DNA from: a virus
IMG/VR virus record: IMGVR_UViG_3300031977_000802
Location: 1 to 33,394 of that record
DNA length: 33,394 bases
Strand: one strand, 5' to 3'
In this document: in pieces, positions 7,267-11,545 of the stretch
Layout of the letters: each line of letters starts with the position of its first letter
Position numbering within the stretch: the stretch's first letter is position 1
The notes under the pieces: model-generated
What the model was told of the DNA's origin: nothing
Databases searched by the model: none
The model's input: the letters and a program-made list of their open reading frames with translations, nothing else
Made by a program: the position numbers and the translations under genes

Positions 7267-7435
7267 CGTTTAAGTATTCCAGATCATCATCACTAGCTAG
7301 ATCAAGTCTGTCGTGTGTGACGATGCCCGATACTGACAGACATTCATTGCACATGTCAACGAATTGATTTGTCTTGATGTCCTTACGGGTTGATTCGAAG
7401 TCTGTTAGTTCTTCGTTACATACTACGCAGTGCAT
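7256..7435 (-). CDS. Small zinc-ribbon protein
   Basis: A 59-residue protein with two CxxC pairs, C3-x2-C6 and C29-x2-C32, spaced as in a treble-clef or zinc-ribbon fold, followed by an acidic tail (DLASDDDLEYLNVDA). Such small zinc proteins in phage early regions often bind nucleic acid or host proteins, but no specific function can be named. The ATG at 7435 is preferred to a GTG three codons earlier because AAGGAG lies eight bases before it. It overlaps the upstream HTH-like gene by 13 bases, and its 3' end carries the promoter for the next unit. Confidence 0.65.
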   Translation of the reverse strand: MHCVVCNEELTDFESTRKDIKTNQFVDMCNECLSVSGIVTHDRLDLASDDDLEYLNVDA

Positions 7436-7722
7436 GGTTTCCACTCCTTGCTAAGCCATTGTAAAGAGAGGCCATCGCCAGTCATGCTGTCAGGTACGTG
7501 TGACAGTCGATCCTGTGCTCTTGCTTTATCTCTCCGTCTCTTGTGCCCACCTGTAACAGTGCCACGGTGCTTCATGTTAACACCTGCCTTGACCCCTCGT
7601 CTAGTCACTGCACTAGCAGAGAGGCCGTAGCGTTTACCGATGTCCTCAGATGTGAGGTCGGTGGTCTTTAGTAGGTGCACGATCTCCTCATCTTGGAACG
7701 TGCTTGTCTTTTTGGATGTCAT
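7423..7722 (-). CDS. Basic helix-turn-helix protein
   Basis: A 99-residue protein. Residues about 10-45 ('EEIVHLLKTTDLTSEDIGKR' then 'YGLSASAVTRRGVKAG') read as a helix-turn-helix of the homeodomain-like or resolvase-like type. They are followed by a very basic linker (HKRRRDKARAQDR). This suggests a DNA-binding protein, perhaps a transcription regulator acting on the nearby control region or on host promoters. A GGAGG lies ten bases upstream of the ATG. The start overlaps the stop of the 27-codon membrane peptide gene as ATGA, so the two are probably translated together. Function is inferred from fold only. Confidence 0.62.
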   Translation of the reverse strand: MTSKKTSTFQDEEIVHLLKTTDLTSEDIGKRYGLSASAVTRRGVKAGVNMKHRGTVTGGHKRRRDKARAQDRLSHVPDSMTGDGLSLQWLSKEWKPCTA

Positions 7723-7802
7723 CCTAAGTAACCCTCCAAATAGGCTGCCATAAATAGACAGCCGAGAATAATTGTTAGTACATAAGGCACGCGATCAAAC
7801 AT
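7719..7802 (-). CDS. 27-residue single-span membrane peptide
   Basis: The short frame MFDRVPYVLTIILGCLFMAA plus seven residues carries one clear hydrophobic segment at residues 6-22. The ATG overlaps the stop of the 62-residue gene upstream as ATGA and its own stop overlaps the start of the HTH gene the same way, so it sits exactly in the reading chain. GGAGGAAG precedes the ATG. These overlaps on both sides make it much more convincing than its length alone. A small inner-membrane peptide acting early on host membrane processes is possible; no homologue is recognised. Confidence 0.58.
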   Translation of the reverse strand: MFDRVPYVLTIILGCLFMAAYLEGYLG

Positions 7803-7990
7803 CACTCTTCCTCCACTACAGGTACGTCACGCCATTCTTCTGCAACCTTTTGGGATGCTATGCCCTGCATAGTTATTACCTCTTCCCACTTCTGCTGAAG
7901 GATTTGCTTATCCCAGTTAAACGTAGTGTCTCTACTAATGTCTCTCACTATCCAACGTAGTTCATTAGTTGCTACCCAGTTACTAGCCAT
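7802..7990 (-). CDS. Small early protein, function unknown
   Basis: A 62-residue protein (MASNWVATNELRWIVRDISR start) with a Trp-rich helical N-terminal half and an acidic end (VVEEE). No motif is recognised. The ATG at 7990 is chosen over the GTG directly before it because AAGGAGGAG lies about seven bases upstream. It begins at the last base of the preceding gene's stop (TGATG arrangement) and ends in the ATGA that starts the membrane peptide gene. It lies in the cluster of small early genes likely to act on the host. Confidence 0.6.
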   Translation of the reverse strand: MASNWVATNELRWIVRDISRDTTFNWDKQILQQKWEEVITMQGIASQKVAEEWRDVPVVEEE

Positions 7991-8169
7991 CACAGCTCCT
8001 CCTTAATCCAGTACTGCCCTCGACAGTCCTTGTCCTGCATGACAAAGCCCTGCTTGAGTGCTAGTTCGAACAGCTCTTCACCATCCTTCTCGAAGTTAAA
8101 CGCGGGCGCGTAGTGTTTGAATAGGTAGTCGCACATCTGTGGTTGTGACATCATCGTTAGTGTGGTCAT
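7990..8169 (-). CDS. 59-residue early protein, function unknown
   Basis: Starting at an ATG at 8169, this frame encodes MTTLTMMSQPQMCDYLFKHY, continues with a charged 'FNFEKDGEELFELALKQGF' helix, and ends in KEEL. The TGA shares one base with the next gene's ATG, a tight junction typical of this operon. The coding stretch fills what would otherwise be a 180-base gap. GAGG lies about eleven bases upstream. The pattern looks like a small helical protein with an aromatic N-terminal face; no family is recognised. Confidence 0.6.
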   Translation of the reverse strand: MTTLTMMSQPQMCDYLFKHYAPAFNFEKDGEELFELALKQGFVMQDKDCRGQYWIKEEL

Positions 8170-8171
8170 GA

Positions 8172-8474
8172 TTAGTAATCCTCTGATTCAATTGTTTCTG
8201 TTAGGTAGTCGGTGATCTGTTGATCTGTCATCGCTAGGTTGATCGGTGGTTCTCCTATACCACAGCCGATCTCTTCGCCATCCTGATCGAACAGCGCCCA
8301 GTCTACCCATTCCCAATCGCATTCAGTGTATCCGTAGTAGTCGTCGCTACTATCGCAAGTGTACTTACTTCCTTTGTGTGGTGGTTGGTTGAAGTAGTGA
8401 GTCACCTCCACAGTGAACTCACACATTTGACTAATGTTATCTCTGTTCTCACTCTCGATCTCGAAGAAGCTCAT
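8172..8474 (-). CDS. Acidic early protein, function unknown
   Basis: A 100-residue, strongly acidic protein rich in aromatic residues, including a 'DDYYGYTECDWEWVDWALFDQDGEE' region and a glycine turn before a helical C-terminus (MTDQQITDYLTETIE). Highly acidic early phage proteins are sometimes DNA mimics that inhibit host nucleoid or restriction proteins; this one has the charge but no diagnostic motif, so that is only a possibility. GGAGGTGTGAGCA precedes the ATG. It overlaps no neighbour but is spaced by only 2-3 bases from each. Confidence 0.6.
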   Translation of the reverse strand: MSFFEIESENRDNISQMCEFTVEVTHYFNQPPHKGSKYTCDSSDDYYGYTECDWEWVDWALFDQDGEEIGCGIGEPPINLAMTDQQITDYLTETIESEDY

Positions 8475-8477
8475 TGC

Positions 8478-8651
8478 TCACACCTCCATTACCATCGTAC
8501 ATTTGCCGTCATCATCTTCAAACATGATAACGTAGCTGTTACCTGTCGCGTCTTGATAGTCTTGACCTGATTGATCCGCATCAACAGGGCACTGCGAAGA
8601 GTAGATAGTTATCCACTCGTTCGCGTTTACATTAGCTAACACTATGAACAT
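8478..8651 (-). CDS. 57-residue early protein, function unknown
   Basis: An ATG at 8651 opens a 57-codon frame beginning MFIVLANVNANEWITIYSSQ, with a later 'SYVIMFEDDDGKC' strand-turn region and a TGA at 8478. The alternating hydrophobic pattern suggests a small all-beta protein. The first codons overlap the last ten bases of the papain-like gene, and AAAGAGG lies eight bases before the ATG. The next gene's ribosome-binding site lies across its stop. It fills an otherwise unexplained gap in a packed operon. No family recognised. Confidence 0.6.
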   Translation of the reverse strand: MFIVLANVNANEWITIYSSQCPVDADQSGQDYQDATGNSYVIMFEDDDGKCTMVMEV

Positions 8652-9073
8652 TTGCCGTACCTCTTTGCTTTACGTTCTGCGTTCTTGGATTGCTTGCGGG
8701 TCACTTCCCACACTAGTTTTGGTTGGTGTCTACGTCCTTTGGTCCAGTCTTGCACGACCCCATGACGCACCGCTACGATGTGCCCACGTGTCAGCACTAG
8801 ATAAACTTTTGTTTTGTCTGCTCTCTGTTCAAACTGGTTGATCGTGCGTGCACCTGTCATCACTTGTTTAAGCACTAGCCCCGCCTTCTCATAAGCTTCC
8901 TTTAGTGGGTTCAGTGTCATGCCCTTGCGTGGCTTACGTCCGTGTTCTGCAAGGTGTGCGTGCGCTTTCTTGTAAGGCATCTGACCCGCAATAGCTAAAG
9001 CCTTTACCGTGCAGTCACCTGACTCTCTGAAGCGATCAGAGACCGCTTCACAATCTTTAAAATTAATAGCCAT
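8642..9073 (-). CDS. Papain-like fold protein (putative cysteine protease-like)
   Basis: A 143-residue protein. 'GDCTVKALAIA' places C21 at the start of a helix, 'YKKAHAHLAEHGRK' follows, and H98 in 'TRGHIVAV' and D109 in 'VVQDW' come later. The order Cys, His, Asp with these contexts matches small phage proteins with a papain/C39-like fold, so C21-H98-D109 is a plausible catalytic triad. The last ~30 residues are highly basic (RKQSKNAERKAKRYGK) and may bind nucleic acid. In the early region it could cleave or modify a host protein. The fold assignment is from memory of related phage proteins and activity is untested. Confidence 0.6.
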   Translation of the reverse strand: MAINFKDCEAVSDRFRESGDCTVKALAIAGQMPYKKAHAHLAEHGRKPRKGMTLNPLKEAYEKAGLVLKQVMTGARTINQFEQRADKTKVYLVLTRGHIVAVRHGVVQDWTKGRRHQPKLVWEVTRKQSKNAERKAKRYGKCS

Positions 9074-9091
9074 CTCTGATACCTCCTCAGA

Positions 9092-9388
9092 TTAAAAGTC
9101 TTCTACAATGACGTGACCGTTCTCACAGTCAATCACTGTTGTGTTGTGGCGTAGATCGTTCTCATGGCGGTCAATGCTGTATGCCTTCATCGCTTCCTCG
9201 ATAGATTCGTACTCGCTGAAGCAACAACGCATTGCTACGCGATCCCATTCCAAATCTTCGCCTAGTTCTTCGCTTAAATCCTCCCAGTATTCCGCCAGTG
9301 CACGTGCTCCTTGTGGGGACCATGCTGCGTATTCGTCGCACATTAGATCAGAAATCATTTCGTATACAGTTACAGTTTTATACATCAT
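9092..9388 (-). CDS. Conserved-looking early protein, function unknown
   Basis: A 98-residue acidic helical protein containing 'CDEYAAWSPQGARALAEYWEDLSEELGEDLEWDRVAMRCCFSEYES'. I recall this arrangement from hypothetical proteins in diverse phages and plasmids, with no known role. The ATG at 9388 is chosen because AAGAAGG precedes it. The frame extends further upstream only into the 49-codon gene. Placed early in the leftward transcript, it is a candidate host-interaction protein, but nothing in the sequence shows its target. Confidence 0.65.
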   Translation of the reverse strand: MMYKTVTVYEMISDLMCDEYAAWSPQGARALAEYWEDLSEELGEDLEWDRVAMRCCFSEYESIEEAMKAYSIDRHENDLRHNTTVIDCENGHVIVEDF

Positions 9389-9389
9389 T

Positions 9390-9539
9390 TTAGCGTACCT
9401 TCTTAATAACAATTGTTGTTGGTTTAACACCAGTAACCTTGAAGTAATGGTCTGATGCGAACTCAGCTTTTACTGGGTGATCATACGTTTGCAAGTGTTT
9501 ACCGTCTTGATCGACTAGCTTGTAGAATGTTTTAGTCAT
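9390..9539 (-). CDS. 49-residue basic early protein
   Basis: An ATG at 9539 opens the frame MTKTFYKLVDQDGKHLQTYD and continues through 'KAEFASDHYFKVTGVKPTTIVIKKVR' to a TAA at 9390. The pattern (strand, strand, helix, strand, basic end) looks like a compact fold. CTGGAGCAA gives a GGAG ten bases before the ATG. The TAA ends one base before the ATG of the next gene, whose ribosome-binding site lies inside this frame. It occupies an otherwise empty 150 bases. No family is recognised. Confidence 0.62.
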   Translation of the reverse strand: MTKTFYKLVDQDGKHLQTYDHPVKAEFASDHYFKVTGVKPTTIVIKKVR

Positions 9540-9600
9540 TTTGTATTGCTCCAGTTGGTTGATTAATCGAGAACACTCAGCGAATGCTCTCTGTTAATCA

Positions 9601-9876
9601 TTAGTATAATTGCTTGCGCTCTACGCATCGACAGATGAACGAAACGCCTCGCTCTTTCTGTCGCTCAGTTGGTGCGAAATAGTGGCGTAGACTCATTTCA
9701 TCGGACAGCACCGGATCGCCTGAAGATTCGTACTCATCAGCATAAATCTTTAGGTCCAACTCTAGCGCGCTGAGCGCATCTTTCTTTCTAGCAAACAGCG
9801 TTGTAAGTGCTGTTGGCTTGGTGTTGTCACGGTAGAAAGATTCAACGCGTAGTTCATAAACGTATTTATTTGACAT
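9601..9876 (-). CDS. First gene of the leftward early operon, function unknown
   Basis: A 91-residue protein with mixed charge. It has an N-terminal strand region (YVYELRVESFYRD), a central helix (KKDALSALELDLKIYADEYES) and a C-terminal 'VSFICRCVERKQLY'. No motif is recognised. AAAAGGAAAA lies nine to ten bases before the ATG. It is the most promoter-proximal leftward gene, directly after the boxA-containing leader, so it should be among the first made on infection. First genes in phage early operons often disable host defence or shut off host functions, which is a hypothesis only. Confidence 0.62.
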   Translation of the reverse strand: MSNKYVYELRVESFYRDNTKPTALTTLFARKKDALSALELDLKIYADEYESSGDPVLSDEMSLRHYFAPTERQKERGVSFICRCVERKQLY

Positions 9877-10059
9877 GGTATGTTTTCCTTTTGGGTTGTT
9901 TGCTTAATCAAAAGCTCTGTCGTTTGTTGATCTATTCGGATGCCCTTTCGATCAGTGACAAAGCTTTTTGTTAAGCCCACTTAGCAACTTGTTTTATCTT
10001 GAAGGGTTCGCCTAGCCGATACCGTTCACCTTATTCAAGCGATTCAGTGTAAATACAAA

Positions 10060-10072
10060 TTGTTAATGAGCG
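10060..10072 (-). promoter_or_regulatory. Second boxA-like site in the early leader
   Basis: The minus strand reads CGCTCATTAACAA, one base different from the boxA at 10186-10198. It is followed by TTTG, as rrn boxA is typically followed by TTT. It lies about 180 bases into the predicted leader and ~185 bases before the first gene. It may be a second NusB/S10 loading site or a degenerate copy. Confidence 0.42.
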
Positions 10073-10185
10073 TGCTCACAACCAGAACCCTCTCTCTGTT
10101 TTCAGCTACCTGATCCCACGCGCTAGGGCGTTGCTACTAGGGGGTTGCGTCCACATGTGCCAGAGTGGTGTGCGAAGGTTCCGAG

Positions 10186-10198
10186 TTGTTAAAGAGCG
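10186..10198 (-). promoter_or_regulatory. boxA antitermination site (rrn-like)
   Basis: The minus strand reads CGCTCTTTAACAA. This is the boxA sequence of gammaproteobacterial rRNA leaders except C for T at the first base, and it contains the phage nut boxA consensus CGCTCTTTA. boxA RNA binds NusB and ribosomal protein S10, which load onto RNA polymerase and suppress Rho termination. It lies about 45 bases into the transcript expected from the promoter at 10249-10277, ahead of the whole leftward early operon. Confidence 0.66.
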
Positions 10199-10208
10199 AT
10201 CACCGAAG

Positions 10209-10239
10209 CGATAAGTGAATGATAGAGGAACGCTTATCG
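10209..10239 (-). promoter_or_regulatory. Hairpin immediately upstream of boxA (boxB-like)
   Basis: CGATAAG and its exact complement CTTATCG are separated by 17 bases, forming a 7-bp stem in the leftward leader RNA, ending ten bases before boxA. The order hairpin then boxA matches rrn antitermination leaders (boxB-boxA) and is the reverse of lambda nut sites. The loop is long, so the hairpin may be only moderately stable. Confidence 0.4.
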
Positions 10240-10248
10240 AGTTGTCTA

Positions 10249-10277
10249 ATAATACTTTTTCATAAGCTTATAACCAA
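10249..10277 (-). promoter_or_regulatory. Candidate leftward early promoter (proximal)
   Basis: On the minus strand: TTGGTT, 17 bases, TATTAT. The -10 matches five of six and the spacing is ideal; the -35 is weak (TTG only). It would start transcription near 10241, just upstream of the hairpin-boxA leader, which is the layout expected for an antiterminated early transcript. It is one of two leftward candidates here. Confidence 0.45.
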
Positions 10278-10281
10278 ATTG

Positions 10282-10310
10282 AAGCACCATGACGCAGTGC
10301 TTTTTTATTT
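10282..10310 (+). terminator. Rho-independent terminator (rightward)
   Basis: AAGCAC at 10282-10287 pairs exactly with GTGCTT at 10297-10302 around a 9-base loop and is followed by a T-rich run to 10310. It is a good intrinsic terminator in the rightward direction only; read leftward, the stem is followed by CAATTTG. No rightward gene precedes it, so it probably blocks spurious or antisense rightward transcription. Confidence 0.62.
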
Positions 10311-10412
10311 GTAGACAGTCTGATCTTGACCTATCAGAACATGACGACGAATGCAAAGAACATTTAGTTATAGCCTCCTGGTACCTTTGGTTATAACGGC
10401 TGTAAGTTGTTG

Positions 10413-10442
10413 ATTATAAAGAGGAATCGAGTTCTCTCTTAA
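10413..10442 (-). promoter_or_regulatory. Candidate leftward early promoter (distal)
   Basis: On the minus strand: TTAAGA, 18 bases, TATAAT. The -10 is a perfect consensus and the -35 matches four of six. It would produce a leftward transcript passing through the terminator-like stem in its inactive orientation and then through the boxA leader. Together with the candidate at 10249 it could give a tandem early promoter. Confidence 0.45.
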
Positions 10443-10617
10443 CTTGACCTGACCTACCGCCTCGGCTCAAAAACTCTTAGGGAGCCTCTGAGGAGCTTCT
10501 AGGGCGTAGATCAATTAGTTATAAAGCTATGTCCTGTTATAACTAGGGAGGTTCTAAGCTTATAACTGGGACGACTAGGGAGACTGAAGCGAAGGTGTGA
10601 ATACAGTTGGGGGTGTA

Positions 10618-10640
10618 AACTGTTTAGTACTACAACAGTT
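10618..10640. repeat. 23-bp palindromic repeat, copy 1 (operator-like)
   Basis: The arms AACTGTT and AACAGTT are exact complements around TAGTACTAC, whose first eight bases are themselves palindromic, so the whole element is a near-perfect dyad. A second copy lies 64 bases to the right. Dyads of this size usually bind a dimeric regulator. A half-site-like ACAGTTG lies just upstream near 10603. Confidence 0.6.
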
Positions 10641-10681
10641 GTGTGTATCTATAGTAGGGTGCTTCACTAATACATTCATTC

Positions 10682-10704
10682 AACTGTTTAGTATTACAAC
10701 AGTT
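10682..10704. repeat. 23-bp palindromic repeat, copy 2 (operator-like)
   Basis: Identical to copy 1 at 22 of 23 positions, the only difference being T for C in the centre (TAGTATTAC). The 64-base offset is about six helical turns, so two bound dimers would lie on the same DNA face and could loop or cooperate. Between the copies lies TCTATAGTAGG, which also occurs beside the promoter at 7238-7266. Confidence 0.6.
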
Positions 10705-10720
10705 ATGCTGTACAACACTA

Positions 10721-10751
10721 GGGAGGGTCTAGGGAGGGGCGGGGGAGGGGG
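10721..10751 (+). other. G-quadruplex motif
   Basis: Six runs of three or more G (10721-10723, 10725-10727, 10732-10734, 10736-10739, 10741-10745, 10747-10751) are separated by loops of 1, 4, 1, 1 and 1 bases. This far exceeds the minimum for an intramolecular G-quadruplex, with short loops that favour great stability. The surrounding DNA is AT-rich. It lies 17 bases beyond the second palindrome and about 230 bases upstream of the late promoter. Confidence 0.72.
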
Positions 10752-10980
10752 TTGTGTTTGCAGTGGTGGTGGTGCTGCTTCTCAGACACAAAAAAGAGGT
10801 AAAATAGAACTAAATAAGAATGGTTCTCATTAGCTACTTAACCTCTGTTAATCTGTGCTAAGTCTTTGAAATCTAAGGCGGTCTGCGGAGACAGGGATAC
10901 TCTCCATACCCGCTTGAGTTGACCTATGGAAAAGGTGAGGGAGTGTCTAGGGAAATAATAAAAAAAGTAGTGCTAGGGTA

Positions 10981-11009
10981 TTGACTTTTTAGAAAAAGTA
11001 TGCTATGTT
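10981..11009 (+). promoter_or_regulatory. Rightward late promoter
   Basis: TTGACT, 17 bases, TATGTT, with TGC directly before the -10 (extended -10). It lies 140 bases before the first rightward gene and is the only strong rightward promoter ahead of the packaging and head genes. Its -35, spacing and TGC element match the promoters at 15732 and 23582. Confidence 0.72.
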
Positions 11010-11149
11010 ACACTACATAGATTAACGTGACAACAAGACACCGCATTAATAGTAATTAATCTTAAAGAAGACATAACTTCGCATGTATGTTTCTTAACCT
11101 GTGTTCCTTGTCATGTAATACAATGTAACATCTCTATAGAGGTACTGTC

Positions 11150-11545
11150 GTGACAGAGAATACTTCACAACCTAAGCGTCGAGGAAGACCACCGAAGACT
11201 GCTGTTGTAGAAAAGAAGAAAGGTAACAGAGTTGCTAGGGGTCGTCCGAAAGGTGACGCAGCTATCATCAATGAATACAAAGCAAGGATGTTAGCTTCAC
11301 CTAAAAGTGCGAAGGTATTAGAAAAGATTTTTGATGCGGCACTTGACGATGAACATAAACATCAAGCTGCTGCATGGAAGATAATAACAGACCGTGTCCT
11401 GCCTACCGCAGCGTTTGAGAAAGACATAGTAAAAGGGAGTGGCAAGAATGCCATTCAAATTAACATTACCGGAGTTGGTGGCGATACTACTATCATTGGT
11501 GGTGATGACGATGCCATTGATGCAGAATTTGAGGACATAAACTAA
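11150..11545 (+). CDS. Putative terminase small subunit with AT-hooks
   Basis: A 131-residue protein from a GTG start preceded by AGAGGT. The N-terminus carries two AT-hook-like motifs (RRGRPPK near 10-16 and ARGRPKG near 29-35) that would bind the minor groove of AT-rich DNA. A helical region follows ('SAKVLEKIFDAALDDEHKHQAAAWKIITDRV') and then an acidic Gly/Asp-rich tail. Position as the first late gene, two genes before TerL, and the DNA-binding N-terminus suggest the packaging recognition subunit. The middle resembles small terminase-like proteins of marine podoviruses as I recall them. It is not diagnostic, and a different DNA-binding late protein is possible. Confidence 0.55.
   Translation: MTENTSQPKRRGRPPKTAVVEKKKGNRVARGRPKGDAAIINEYKARMLASPKSAKVLEKIFDAALDDEHKHQAAAWKIITDRVLPTAAFEKDIVKGSGKNAIQINITGVGGDTTIIGGDDDAIDAEFEDIN

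Larger units (their letters stand above)
10264..10566 (+). repeat. Direct repeat AAGCTTATAAC and TTATAAC copies
   Basis: The 11-mer AAGCTTATAAC occurs at 10264-10274 and 10556-10566, and its core TTATAAC also at 10391-10397 and 10537-10543. Related TTATAAA or TTATAGC elements lie between them. Two of the cores run directly into CTAGGGAG or CTGGGAC. AT-rich repeats alternating with G-rich elements suggest protein binding sites or an unwinding element. Confidence 0.45.
10123..10978 (+). repeat. Cluster of CTAGGG motifs
   Basis: The hexamer CTAGGG starts at 10123, 10137, 10499, 10543, 10575, 10718, 10729, 10947 and 10973. Four copies extend to CTAGGGAG (10543, 10575, 10718, 10729), and a TTAGGGAG variant is at 10477. 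The tetramer CTAG is usually avoided in gammaproteobacterial DNA, so nine copies in about 850 bases of non-coding sequence is striking. Spacing is irregular, so this is not a simple tandem repeat. Binding sites for a phage protein or remnants of repeat expansion are possible. Confidence 0.6.
9877..11149. other. Gene-free divergent control region
   Basis: These 1,273 bases separate the leftward early operon from the rightward late operon and are the only long stretch without a credible gene. From left to right they hold the leftward leader with two boxA-like sites and a hairpin, two leftward promoter candidates, a rightward terminator, a 23-bp palindrome pair, a G-quadruplex motif, repeated CTAGGG and TTATAAC elements, and the rightward promoter at 10981. 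The last ~130 bases are an AT-rich late leader with no feature I can name. The region could also contain the replication origin, but no DnaA boxes or iteron array of regular spacing were recognised. Confidence 0.7.

Noticed and set aside
9877-10200. Possible tRNA or rRNA fragment suggested by the rrn-like sequence in the leader
   Set aside because: Only the boxA element and a hairpin match rrn leaders. I see no cloverleaf, CCA end or rRNA core sequence.
10597-10833. A 78-codon open frame on the + strand in the control region
   Set aside because: It begins with GTG without a good ribosome-binding site, runs over both palindromes and the G-tract, and gives a low-complexity Gly-rich product. 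Best read as non-coding.
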